From: Owenia fusiformis
Lineage: Eukaryota > Annelida > Polychaeta > Sabellida > Oweniidae
Length of the DNA: 64,000 nucleotides
Reading direction: 5' to 3'
NCBI GenBank assembly: GCA_903813345.2
Contig: CAIIXF020000009.1
Span: 20,609,759-20,673,758, forward strand
A program made the position numbers and the translations under genes. Numbering within the stretch: position 1 is the first letter of the stretch; every line of letters starts with the position of its first letter. The notes below the pieces were generated by a model, which saw only the letters and a list, made by a program, of their open reading frames with translations, was not told the origin of the DNA and did no database searches. Of this stretch, positions 26,901 through 38,900 are shown piece after piece.

Positions 26901-27188
26901 ATGATAGCAAGAACCATTGTATTCCGCACCAATAAGACACCGGTATTGTGCTACAAAAATGGTTGAATATATATTTATATATATACATAAATTTAGTAAT
27001 TGAGATTCACGAAACAAAAACACACGATTGGTGTTTAATTACCTATGAATTAATTACATATTACATAAATATTTCTTTTGTTGCTTTGGTAGGAAAGGTT
27101 GCAAAAACAAATCTAATATCATGTGAATGAACTTACCACGAATGTTGATAACGTGTAAAAGTAAAATCCAAATCACTTTGTTTAACAT
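20952..27188 (-). CDS. Secreted protein A: signal peptide, CTLD, VHL beta-like domain, CTLD, PAN/apple domain
   Basis: Exons in transcript order: 27188-27137 (ATG, hydrophobic signal MLNKVIWILLLHVINIRG), 26950-26782 and 24798-24605 (CTLD1), 22951-22625 (VHL beta-like), 22252-22072 and 21525-21320 (CTLD2), 21211-20952 (PAN, stop TGA). Phases match and give 462 residues. CTLD1 shows ETWSDAQDIC and NYWMGLKKSMELGW but only the outer cysteine pair, with EPS where calcium-binding lectins have EPN or QPD. CTLD2 keeps all four cysteines (RACVDLGGHLVTI, DDSCVF, APCSS, GFLCET). The PAN domain has six cysteines (DCARFCKTNKSCVAFNFE). No transmembrane segment follows the signal, so secretion is expected; ligand and role are unknown. 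Protein B, directly upstream, is a tandem paralogue without the VHL exon. Confidence 0.9.
22625..22951 (-). CDS. VHL beta-like domain exon of protein A (phase 1-1, 109 codons)
   Basis: The exon contributes WLDYNGIESTDITIPAGEQR and TSTYATHPW, matching by eye the von Hippel-Lindau beta domain (WLNFDG, LPPG, HSYRGHLW). In that alignment the hydroxyproline-pocket His115 and Trp117 are conserved, Ser111 is Thr and Tyr98 is not kept. Acceptor TTTGTAG and donor GGGTAAAT have the same phase at both ends, so the exon can be gained, lost or skipped without a frameshift. Protein B lacks it. Confidence 0.75.
23101..24330 (-). mobile_element. 5'-truncated non-LTR retrotransposon (jockey/CR1-like), 3' part of the RT ORF
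   Basis: An open frame of ~330 codons runs on the minus strand from the right end to a stop at 23334, starting DRVDSHKHLGVTLDKNLNF, the usual C-terminal thumb region after the LINE reverse-transcriptase core. It ends with a zinc-knuckle-like CPCGHRNQDKIHLLLDCP. A poly(A) tail appears as T(12) at about 23099-23110. The 12-bp TCACTTGTAGTT at 23089-23100 is repeated exactly at 24331-24342: a target-site duplication that fixes both ends. The catalytic FADD part is missing. The intact frame and perfect duplication suggest a recent insertion. Family assignment is by eye. Confidence 0.88.
24391..24597 (+). mobile_element. Dispersed repeat with inverted ends
   Basis: The left end AGGCCCGTAGTCAG and the right end CTGGCTACGGGCC are imperfect inverted repeats. 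The core shares several motifs with 16484-16615. It lies just 8 bp upstream (on +) of the 24605 splice donor of lectin A, so it is immediately intronic. Confidence 0.6.
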
Positions 27189-27727
27189 CGTCTCATATGT
27201 AAGAAGCATAAAATAAGCAAAAAAGATATATACCTCTCCATTTATAAAGCATTTATTGAACAAAAAACAATCACATTCAAAACCTTTTAACATTCTTTTA
27301 ACCACTCAATGTAGAATCACTTTTCAGGAAGCTGTAACAAATAAGAGACATTGTACGTAGACATTGACTGCCCTTGACAGTCGATGTTATTTCATTCTAT
27401 TGGAATGTTAAGGGCCGGGGTCCATTATAGGATTTTTGTTTCAAGAACAGTAAAATCCATATGCATGACGTAAATGTGCTCAACCAGACATGAGGCGAGG
27501 TAACGACCTCATCAACATTTTACAGAAATTCGGTGTTGGGAGATGTGTAGTTTGGGGGGGGGGGCACAGGGGCTTATATGAGACTATAGTTTTAGACTTA
27601 TAGGCTACTGAAGATTATGTTCCTTGTTACTGTTACACATTGGCTTCAATTTTTTATCGTCTATTAAATTTGCCTCGTCTGTTTGTGGTTCTGGTTCCGC
27701 CGGGCCCTGTTGTAATATAGAGTATTT
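27189..27727 (-). promoter_or_regulatory. Short intergenic/promoter region of lectin gene A
   Basis: Only 539 bp separate the start codon of gene A from the stop codon of gene B. A TATAAAT element on the minus strand (27246-27240), about 52 nt before the ATG, could be a TATA box; this is weak because the region is AT-rich. A poly-G run lies near 27555. Confidence 0.3.
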
Positions 27728-30700
27728 TTAATTGAATTGGACATCGCAATAGACCCAGCGTGCAACACTTATCATATCAGACGACGATGCATCAAATCTG
27801 GACTCCGACAGAAGTTCGCAATTGTTAGCAGCTACATTTGGTTCAAAATTGAATGCAACGCAATATTTGTTCGTCTTGCAATTACGTGTGCAGTCTATAA
27901 TAGATGTCGCCTCTGTTGTCGCTAGGTTATGGTCTTTCAGTTTTTCTCCCTCATAAAAACAGTGGGCGGTCACCACATTAGGATTCTCTGCAAACATGAT
28001 ATGATCAAAAGTTACTTCCTGCGAAAGCTATGTGGATTTTGATATAATAGTTTCAAACTCTAACATGGCTCTCCAAGTGAGTAAGATCAAAAGTATGTAA
28101 GGATGAAAAGCTACTTAAATAGGCTAGTATTTAAATATAGATAAAACGAAGAAAATATTCTGAAATGCGAAAGTATATAGAATTTTTCCTACCCGCGTAT
28201 GTTTCGCATAAGAACCCTTTAAGCGAAGAGCATGCTGCAGTTTCCCATTTCCCAGAATTTGACACATCGGCAAACACACAACTATCATCGATTGGTAGAG
28301 AGTTGCCAGGTTCGGAAATCCATGACGTGTAATCTGCCATAGACATACCGTTCCAATAAAATAGTCCCCGTTGCATGCCATACCAGTGTGGAATAGTCCT
28401 ATTTTGAAAGAAACGTTTATGGTGAGAAAATTGTGGTCTAACATATGACTGTCTAAAATCATTTCCCGTACCATTCCTGGTCCTTTGCAAAATATGACAT
28501 CAGAATGAATGTGTGGACTTTTCACGAGGGGAGTACAACCTACCTCCGAGCAAAGACCCGATGATGTCTAAAAATGTAGGGGATAAGTTAATAAACTCCT
28601 GTTTATATATTGAAAATCTCAATATGAGATATAGATAAAACACAGAATTATTTGTAACAGATATAGTTTTTGTTCCAGGCACTCATGTTTGCAGAATAAT
28701 GAGTACTTTATGCAATATTTACTATCGAATCGCTAAATTCAACTTCTAATTATTAGAATGATGTTTTACATCTTAAATAAGTAAGAACCATGGCTGTATT
28801 ACATGCATTTACCGACCCAGGTATGTCTTATGTGTGTCTCGTTATCAATTAAAGCGAATATGAATGAGAAAACAAACCGAAACATACGATTTACTTATCT
28901 CTTAATTTGTACATAAACATATATTTCAACTATAATTCTAGGCCAATTCCGCCTGCTAGAACATCTTAGTAACGATTCTAACCATCCAAGGGAATTGATA
29001 GAGGTCCAATATTACCTTTATTGTCCATATTCCAATGAGATGTAGTTTACCAAACATTGGATTGGCGGTATATGCGTGTCTTACTCGGCGGTAGGTTGTA
29101 TATACGCGGGTAGACTTTCCCCTCGTGCTTTTGCTACATACAATGTACCAGATAAGATTAAGACTGTGGGTATATTTGTTATGACTGACATTTTGTCTAC
29201 TTCATAGGTTCCAATTACAAAAATTTAAATATCCGACACTCCAGAGCATAGACCCTGGATAAAAGCTAGCTTGTAAATATAAAGTTTGGAGGCTTTAGAA
29301 AGATGGGATATTTCTCAGGCCATCAGCACACGGAATAAATTAATTTCTTTTAATGAAGGGTAACCACCGATAATATTGGAGTTTTTTTTAAGCAAACTAC
29401 AACTATTTAATCACTATTTTTCAACGAAGTGGTGTGCAAGCAGTATTAATAAGATATATTTTTCGCATTGGGCATAATTATGCAACGTCCAATCACCAAG
29501 TTTTCACTTTGATGTGACCATTATTGGAAAAATAATGCAAATGTGTACGCTATATACGCAATATAACAGCATTGTCTTCCACGCGTTTATCTCCAATATG
29601 AAAATCAATTAAAGAGCCCTTAATCAACTCTGATTACTTCTGTCCAATGTTTTAATTACAAGTTTGTCAACATTGATCAAGCTAAAGAGCTTTTTTTGTT
29701 CACTTCCTTCCAGGCTATGATATACGACACTAAATTAAACTTCATTTTATATGTGATTTATTAGGCCTTCTTGGAGAAATTATGGATTTGTGACGTTGGA
29801 TCCAATTTTTATGTTAGTTAAATTCTTTGATAATACTTGTTGTGACAGGAAGAAAATGTCTCAATGTATTAATTAACCACCCCATGCAGACAGATTGCCT
29901 AAAATTACATTCGTATGATGCGAGACTCGACATTCAACGGGAAACTGGAAACAATTTGTCACCAATGTAGCAAATTATTTTTTACTGGTGAATAAATGGT
30001 ATATGACAGTCACATTAAGTTCTACAAGTATGAGAGTAACAATCTGATATTTCAAGGTAACTCGTTTGAAAAATGATGGCGGTGATTGAAATTACGATGT
30101 AAAGATAAGACAGCAACGAAATATTTGTAGATTTCTTTGAAAAACTATTAAGAAATATACATCAGATATCGGATTTTTCAAAACAGAAAAATATGTATAA
30201 ATAGTAAGGACCGTAGGACCAATTCCCCCTGGTAGCATTAGTATTGGTCTCGTATATGTCATACAATTAATATTTGAAACACAACTATTATTCGAGTTTA
30301 TGATTGGTCATAAGTATGATGTTACTTTTATTTTATTACCAAGAAGTACACATCATACTTATGTCCGATCATATGTTCGAATATAGTTGTGTTTCAAATA
30401 TTATTTGTATGACATACACGAGACCAATGCTAATGCTACCATATGGAATTGGACCTGCGGGCCTTACTATTTATACATATGTTTTCTGTTTTGAAAAATT
30501 CGATATACGAGTATAATGTATATTTTTTAGTTTTTCGAAGAAATCTACAAATATTTCGTTGCGGTTTTATCTTTACATCGTAATTCCAATCACTGCCCTC
30601 GCTTTTCAAACGAGTTACTTTGAAATATCAAAACGTCATGTTATTCTCATAAAACCTTATGTGACTGTCATTCCCCATTTATGAAGCAGTAAAAAAATAA

Positions 30701-33654
30701 TTTGCTATAAGGAGTAAAAAATAATTTGCTACATGGGTGACAAAATATTTCTAGTTTCCCCTTGAATGTCGAGTCTCGCATCATACGAATGTTATTTTAC
30801 GCGATCTGTCTGCATGGGGTGAAGTAGGAGCTTTGTGCTTGGTAGGGCGATTCTTTAAAGGATAAAAGAATCGGATTCCTTCACAAGTTTTTTATTCTAA
30901 AATCGAAAAATGATCCGTGAACAGTGATTGATAAATTACACTTTTCCTACAAAATATGATACTATGATTTTATGAAAAGCATGAGACAGTTTGGTTTTTC
31001 AAATATGAAAAGCACACAATTGTCAGTAGGAAAACGGGACTCAAAATGTATTTTGATAAGAAGAGGTTCTGATAAGCGCCAGGTGTTATACAGGTTTTAC
31101 TGTTTTACCCGAACACATCAAAATACGTTGTTAAACTTGGTACCAATGACGATGACAAACCAGGACAGGACTTGTCCAAATTAAAGTGTACTACTCACTG
31201 TAAACTCCTCACTTCTTGATTCTCCTCCCTTGATGATATAGTTACTAGGTGGCCACCAAGGTCAAAACATGCACGTTTACCACTCACCCAGTTGGTGGTT
31301 ACATTCCCCAACGTTACACCAGTGCTGGAGACGTAGCAACTACTATTAAAGCCATGCCATCCTGAAGGACAACTCCCATTGTTTTCTGAAAAGTAACCAT
31401 TTACAATACAAAACAATACCGTACCATAATTTACACGTATATAAAAACACCTACAACCCACATTGTCTTCGTACATTGTTCAAAAAGCATTGCTGGTCAA
31501 AGCTATTTTGGAGGTTTTCTACTGGTGACTGGCCATTTTGATGAAAAATTGATCAAAATGGCATGTTTTCATAATAGCATAAAATGGACTGTATCAACAC
31601 CCTCTTTGCTATGTTTTATGCCATTGTGAAGCCGATGAAAATGTATTTCAATTGCATCCAACGATGTTCCCCTTGTGATTTCTACAATATAGCATTAAAT
31701 TATTGGTACAAATTGTGTGACAATTATTGCACACAACCCGGTGTAAAAGAAATTATGATACCCTGGGGATTATGGTCCCCTTTCCTTACGGCCCTTGCTG
31801 GCCCTGACTGTGTATAAGATAATAAGGGAAAGGGTTGTATTTAGGTCACCATATAAATAAATAGAGAGTAGGACCATAATTTGATAGGACCTCCTACCCT
31901 TTTACACCGGTGTAAAAGAAATTATGGTACCCTGGGGATTATGGTCCCCTTTCTTAAAGGCCCATACTGGCCCTGATTGTGGATACGATAATAAGGGAAA
32001 GGGTTGTACTATTTAGGTCACCATATAAATCAATGGGAAGTAGGACCACAATTTGATAGGGCCTCCAAGCCTTTTACACCGGGGTTGGTCAGATACGAAG
32101 CTCTTATTTGTTTTGTACATAAAGATAGATCTCTATTGAACACTTTCTATCCTGACAACGGCAACGTCAGATTCCGTTGTCACAAATGGCGGACTTCAAT
32201 TTTCTTCCATTGCATAGAGCACGTAAATTAAAATACTTGTACAAAATGAGAAGAAGCGATTGGAGAATTGACAGAACGGTGTTACGTCCACTATTTACGT
32301 TGCCGTTGTTAGGGTATTCCGGTGTATTGTAGGTTCTCATTCAACCATCCTCTGGATTTACCATCTTTTTCACAGAGATATGGCCGATAGCCAGTGCCCG
32401 TTGCGTCACTCCATTGTAATAAGATGTCTGCGGATCGAACGTATTTGCCTCCATCTGGCTCATTGGTAGACCAGCTAGTAAACGTTGTCACTTCACCCGT
32501 TATCCAACCAACGTTCTCAGTTTTCTTCAATCCAATCCAGTAGTCGTGAGAGCCACTTATCGGAAATGCAAAATTGAAAAAATGCATTTAGAAGTTCATA
32601 TTATTACATCACCCATATGTGAAAACGTCGGTGTAGGTTGAGAGATGATATGGCTATGAATAAAACTAATAACAGAGGTTTCTTAAAATCTCTCGTAATA
32701 ATTTTGAACTTCACTTCATCAATCTTAAATTTTATGTAGTATTCAATCTGATTTACTACTAAGCTACTACAGTCCCTCCTTATCTGTCATAAAGCGCCTG
32801 TTCTCTGGAAGATATAATATGGGCCATTGGGTATTGGCTTAATTATTTTTTCAATGGCGTCCCTGTTGCTTATGTTTTATTTTACATTTATAGATCCATC
32901 GTTAAAATCAGCAATTTATTCATTTTGTAAACTTTAATAACAATATTGCCAAATATATGACCTACTTTATTATGTTATTGACAAAGTCGAATTCGTCTTG
33001 TGAATCAATGATCGCGAGATTTCCACCAGAGTATGTTTTACATACATCCTGGGCGTCTGACCATGTTTCAGGCGAAGAAACAACGGCATAGCAAGAGCCA
33101 TTGTATTCGAGACCAATGAAGCAGCGATTTTGTGCTAAAAAACAATGATAAAGTTTACTCATATTCGGTTGTCTTTGTACAATTTTTGGGTTTGGAAAAT
33201 TATGTCATAACAAATTGTAGTCTAGTTGTTACCCATATCCTAATTCAAGTGTGTGCTTACGATACACTGATCATCTTTTGCCCCATACTCCCAACCCCCA
33301 GGAAAAACCTCTAATGAAGCGATTTTAATTTTTCAAAACATTTGATTTTGTCCATGACAGTCACTCTGCATGCCAGTCAGAGACTTTAATTACATTATTT
33401 TATCAACAGTGTAACATATCAAAAAATGAAACTTGAATATTAGAAACTCTCAGATAATGATTATGATGATTTTAATTCTTTAAACGCTTCACATAAAATT
33501 TTCATCATCCTCGCTTGCTCCAATAGTATTAAAATTATACATGCGTTCATAGTCTATAAAGCTATTCTGTACAACAAAGAATTAATTATAACTATCAATA
33601 CTTACCATGAATGCCAATAATGTGAAAAAGTAAAATTCCAATGACTTGTTTCAT
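27728..33654 (-). CDS. Secreted protein B: signal peptide, two CTLDs, PAN/apple domain
   Basis: Exons in transcript order: 33654-33606 (ATG, signal MKQVIGILLFHIIGIHG), 33134-32966 and 32555-32362 (CTLD1), 31385-31199 and 28398-28193 (CTLD2), 27987-27728 (PAN, stop TAA). Phases match and give 354 residues. Four of the five shared domain exons have exactly the same length as in protein A (169, 194, 206, 260 nt) and one differs by 6 nt. CTLD1 has NEPDGG and QWSDATG near the usual calcium site but lacks the inner cysteine pair. CTLD2 has all four cysteines. PAN reads DCTRNCKTNKYCVAFNFE. The CTLD1 donor joins directly to CTLD2 in phase, where gene A carries the VHL-like exon. No VHL-like sequence was seen in that intron (31386-32361). 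Likely secreted; function unknown. Confidence 0.92.
29878..30821. mobile_element. 944-bp near-palindrome (foldback element) in a lectin B intron
   Basis: Ends CACCCCATGCAGACAG and CTGTCTGCATGGGGTG are perfect inverted repeats. Arms of roughly 440-470 bp match throughout with substitutions and small indels, for example GATGCGAGACTCGACATTCA against TGAATGTCGAGTCTCGCATC. The arms meet at a ~24-nt loop near 30324-30347. No coding capacity or clear target duplication was seen. Confidence 0.9.
31738..32082. mobile_element. Head-to-tail dimer of a ~175-bp MITE
   Basis: Each unit starts CCGGTGTAAAAGAAATTATG and ends CTTTTACACCGG. Unit 1 is 31738-31910 and unit 2 is 31907-32082, sharing one CCGG at the junction. 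Internal motifs CCCTGGGGATTATGGTCCCC and AATAAGGGAAAGGGTTGTA occur in both. It lies in the lectin B intron where gene A has its VHL-like exon. Confidence 0.85.
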
Positions 33655-33934
33655 AGTGATGTAAATATCTGTCCTAGCAATGGTTTACATCCTGAAAAAC
33701 GAACGGTCTGCTTTCCATACCGTTGAAGCTCATCCCATTCGACTGTTCTTTATCATTATACAGGCTAGGCCAAAATACGTTCACATTCTCTTTTTGCTAC
33801 AATATTATCGTTACGGGTAAAGGAATCAGTTGACTCAGTTATCAGTCAGTAAGTGAGTTATTTTCAGGTGTGTTTGTAAAAGAAAGTGTTACACATGTCT
33901 GACGGCTCCAGAGATTCACCTCTCAGACGTCATC

Positions 33935-34395
33935 ATTGATTGTGCTAGATCAGATAAATGATCACTCAGACAAAAAAGGCTGATTGTGCTTAATCAGGAC
34001 ACTAAGCATTAGGCTAAATCATTAGAATTTGATTGTGCCAGATCATATACACCACAAAGTATCGATTGTGTTACATCAAATACACCACCCAGGCATTAAA
34101 GGTTGATTGTGCTGGGTCAGATACACCACAAAGGCATCGCGAATCGATTGTGCTACATCATTGAAATACACCAACCCAGGCATCAAAGTTAGTATATTTG
34201 CACTGAGCAAGCATGAGCCATCTTTAGATATCTCTCAGGAGATAGTTTTGTGCAAACTAAGTAACATCAAAGGTTGATTGTGCTAGATCAGATACATCAC
34301 AAAGGCATCATGCACCGATTGTGTTACACCAATACACCATCCAGGCAGCGAAGCCCATCGAAGGTTAATTGAGCTAGATCAGATTCACCACTCAC
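33935..34395. repeat. Degenerate GATTGTGCTAGATCAGATACACCA repeats upstream of lectin B
   Basis: About nine copies of the core GATTGTGCTAGATCAGATAC, several followed by ACCACAAAGGCATC, are spaced 40-65 bp apart with an alternating CACCCAGGCAT variant. They start ~280 bp upstream of the lectin B start codon. Confidence 0.75.
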
Positions 34396-34689
34396 TATAT
34401 TCTCATAAATCCCCGGGATATTGCTTTGCTACACAAACATTTCGTTCATAGCTCAAAACCCGGAAGTTCATGTAGGTACTCAAAATAAAATTCCTTTTAA
34501 AAATTTAGTAGAATTGCTCAATATCATGTGTACGTGTCATGTATAAGTATGACTTATCATATACACTAGTAAATATGTAAGCAATGTGATCATTTAATAC
34601 CACTGAAAGTCAGTAATTCAACATGGAAATGATTTATCCTGACCAAACTAATTTCATGGATCATCAATTTCAGATTTTTTTTACAACAA

Positions 34690-35060
34690 TACACTCACCA
34701 CAGGCACAGGAAGATTTAAATCCCCCCCAGTCACTGTATAGCTAATGTAAAAAATACATTCTTTTTTTCTACCTAATACATAGTGAGTGGGAGGGGGATG
34801 AACTCTTGTTCCCTTGTCTGTGACACTCACAGTCACAATCACAGGCCCAGGGAGAAGATTTAACCCCGCCCCAGTCACTGTTTAATGTAAAAAGTAATAC
34901 ATAGTGAGTGGGAGGGGGATGAACGATGAACTCTTGTTCCCGTGTCTGTGGTCACAATCCCAACCCAGGAACAAGAGTTCACCCCGTACCACATGTTATT
35001 ATTTTTTTGTTTAGTGCACAGTGAGTTGGGGTTGAATTCTTGTACTTGGGCCTGTAGTCA
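34690..35060. repeat. ~130-bp imperfect tandem repeat, about 3 copies
   Basis: Shared motifs are CATAGTGAGTGGGAGGGGGA, GAACTCTTGTTCCC, TGTCTGTG, GTCACAATC and CCCCAGTCACTGT. No gene is visible between 33655 and 35950 apart from these repeats. Confidence 0.65.
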
Positions 35061-35694
35061 CATTGCGATATATGAAATCATTGCTTCCCAAATTTGCACT
35101 GATCAAGGTTACTTCGGTCCAAAGCCTTCTCTATATTCCGTATATTATGTAAGCTATAGACTCGAGTAAATTGCTGTTATTGCTTTTCAGCAAAAGTACA
35201 TGTATTGGATTGTTTCACCACTTTATCATAGTGCTAATTTTTTCAGTCATCTGTTTGGGTAGAAATATATTTTCTACATGTAGCTATTTTTAAATGTGTT
35301 GCTTTTAGCTGCTAATTCTATTTGTACATGGCATGGTTGACCACTGAGGCCCAGGTATACTGTCATTAATAAAAAATCAGTCTTATTCTTATCCATTAGC
35401 TTATAAAAATCAGTCTTATTCTTATACATGTAAGTAATCTATAATATAATATACATGTATACAACACGCATTAACAACTCATTAACAACTAGCGAACATT
35501 TTAAACATTTTGAACGTATTCCTTGGCCTCAGGTTGACCACTGATTGTTTTTATTGCTATTATCACATTTAGCACTAATTTTGATCAAAGTAATATTTTG
35601 CACCTATGGAAATTAACCTACATGTTGTTCAAACATGTCAAAGCAAGTCTCTTCTTTGCTCTTTCACCAAAGGGTGAGATAACGTTTTACCTAC

Positions 35695-35845
35695 AGGGGC
35701 ATAGGCAGCTTTCAGTCAGGGGGGTGCGATTGCCAAAATAATTTCGGTTTTCAGTCAGGGGGGTGCAATTGTGGCATAAACAAGCCAAAAAATAGTAGTA
35801 GTAGTAGATCACACCCATCACAACCCCCCCTGGCTACACCTTTGA
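35695..35845. repeat. Dispersed repeat with GGGGGGTGC repeats and GGCTAC end
   Basis: TTTCAGTCAGGGGGGTGC occurs twice 40 bp apart. The segment ends with a (TAG)n run and CCCCCCCTGGCTACACC, whose end resembles the right end of the 24391-24597 repeat. Family not recognised. Confidence 0.4.
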
Positions 35846-35962
35846 TCTATAATTAAGCTATTATGAACTAGATGTAGATGCAGGAAACATGTACAGCTTG
35901 TTATTTTATAACTATACATTTATTTCACTCTTGGCCATTTCTTATTTTAGATAAATCCAAAA

Positions 35963-38900
35963 ATGGCGACAAATTCAACGCACAAATGCTGCTGCTTCAA
36001 ACAATGCACTACAAAAAGTGAACTTTTAGATCCAGAAAATTCATCCAGAGTAGAAGTGAAGACAACTTTTCCTAAGTCTCTGATAAAAAGTAAATCATTA
36101 ATAGACTGGTCATCTAAAGGTGAAGCTAAATTCCATCTTGCTTGCTGGGAGCTTATTCAAAATGCATCAAAATCTAGGGGCAGAAAACAAAAGATCAGTT
36201 TAACAAATCAAGAAAAAGCAATGGTAAAGGAGGCTTCTGATACTGCAGAATTTCACGACTCTCATGATGTGATTAAGGAAAAAGCTGCCAAAGTTGCAGA
36301 GCTAATTAAGAAAGCGAAACATTGTGTGGTTTTTACTGGAGCTGGTATATCAACAAGTGCAGGTATAGGTGAGAAGCATTCATTTATTTATTTATTCTTT
36401 TATCCATGTTTTTGCAGTTTGTATTTAAACATTATTTGTCAGGAGCTAAAAAAAACTTGAAATATGAATATTTGAAGTGGGCGTTTTACAGAGAATTTAT
36501 TAAAAGACTTTATGAATTTTATGCTTTATAATGGCTCCATATATTTAAAACCTTCATGCATTCCTGTAACATTTTTAATATATGGTTAATTTAGTCTATT
36601 ACATCTTTCAATGAAGTAATATGTTTTATTTCATTCTACAGTAAAATGTGTGTGATCAAATAGCTTTGGTGTCTCAAAATAGTGTGAGGTGTTCATTCTA
36701 CAAAGGTTCATTTATTAGATTAATAAATTTGGAAGATGTTCCAGTTACAGAGGTGTTCCAGATTCTACTGAGAACATTATATGTTTCAGGAGACTACAGG
36801 GGTAAAAGTGGTAAATGGACTGAGATGGATAGACAGAACGACGAGCCAGAGCCTAAGAAACAATGCAAAGAGCCTGAAGATGAAGCAGGTACATTTTCCA
36901 GGTCATTTCAATATCAAGTTGAAAATTGTAACACTAATTAAATTGGAGTCAAAATATAATTTATATAAATGATGTTTTTTCATGGAAATCATAATTTTGA
37001 CCTGACTACTTATGTCCTCTCTTAGGCATCAGTCACTCAGATTCCGAGGATGGTGAGCTAGTACTTCCTGATGAAGATGGTGTTGATTATGAAGACTTGA
37101 GACCCACATACACACATGAAGCCCTCAAAAAGCTTGTGGACATGAATCTATTGAAATATGTCATCAGTCAAAATGGAGATGGCTTACATGGTTTATCAGG
37201 TTGGTTTATTCATGGGCTTTCAAGGCCTCTTGAAAGCCCATGGTTTATTTAACAGAATAATTATTTCGTTTCATAAAATTTCACTTTTTGTGCATATGGG
37301 TTCATCTGAACAACCTGAGCACCTAGTTTGGATGATATACTGAAACTTATCAAATAATATCAATATACATGTATTTCTAAAAGTTCGAAAAATCAAAAAG
37401 CAACCCCCTCATTTTGGATTAACTTTTTGGAATCTCATGAATTTTCTTGAGGAGCGCATGAAACACTGGTGTACTAACATAGCAACAATCCCTTTGTATT
37501 TAGAAGAAATAATTATTTTTATTTAGGTATCCTCTCGTGTAAAATCATCAAAAGATATTCAATTTTCTTAATTTTGAATTTGTGTCTTTGACATTTTTTG
37601 AGACATTCTGGGTTGCTTTCATAAAAATTGTGAATAACATATCTTATCATGGATGTTCTATTAGAAAGTTAAGAGGTCATGACCATATCTACTCACGTAT
37701 ATGGAATAATTTTGTTAATTATGATGAAATGACTTGCTTATTTCATAATTATTGACAAAGACAGATTTCCGAACTTGCGTGACTTTGAGTGATTTGGTGT
37801 GGGAAGATGCCTTTGTCTCACCATTGTGTCCCATATTGAACACTATCCACACAAGAATATTCATGCATATTCCATGAAAATGTTATATGAAAAATAGAGG
37901 GTTGCATTCAAGTTTGTGTCACCCTATATTACAGTTTATGATTTTTATAATTTCAGGGATTCCAAGAGAAAAACTAGCCGAGTTACATGGCAATGTCTTC
38001 ATAGAGAAATGTGAAAGTGCCAAACAGTCTATGAAAGAGATCATTACGTGTTAGATGACCATTGCAGCTTATACTATGAGGAACTAGAGGAGAATGGAGA
38101 AACTGACATTATAAAACCTAAACATGCAAAACAATGCTCACTGTGTCAGTTGAGCCATAGGACAGGCAGAAAATGCACCAAAAAGGTAAGTTCACAGTCA
38201 TTCTGTCATTACAGGGAAAAATGTACACTAAAGGATTTAAGCCAGGGCTTAATGGATTGTGGATGATTCCATCATGGACTTTCAATAGATTTTGTATCTG
38301 AGTCGTGTAGTTAAATTCTTTTCACACTTAGCAAAAGATTTTTTATGCTATCTGAAAAAGAATTAAATTCAACCAGAAACGTTTTTGCAAAGTCAATATG
38401 TTTACCTGGACCTACTTATCAGGACCTGCTTTAGTGGAATGTACATGTGACCACAAAAATGGGTTCCACTTTGGAGATGTTCCACTTATAGAAGTTCCTT
38501 TGAAATTAAATCAATTTGATCTGGGAACTTTGAAAAGTGTTCTACTTATGTAGGTGTTCCACTTCTTATCATTGAATTTATTTCCATGCATTTTAACAAT
38601 TTCAGGGCTGCAAAGGCTACCTAATGGACAGCATTATTAACTTCCGAGACAATCTTGATGATGCCATCTTAGATGGTGCCATTAACAATGCAGAGATGTG
38701 TGATGTTATGATCTCTCTTGGAAGCACCATGACTGTAACACCTGCCAATTCTCTAATAGATACTAGTCCAAAAATGATGAGCCTGATAATATGCAACAGG
38801 TAAAGTATATCGCTTCTCTGGGACCTAGATGCTAGAAGTAATTTCTACTTAAGCGTATATGATGCATAATCAGATTACTGTATTGCAAATGGTAGAAAAT

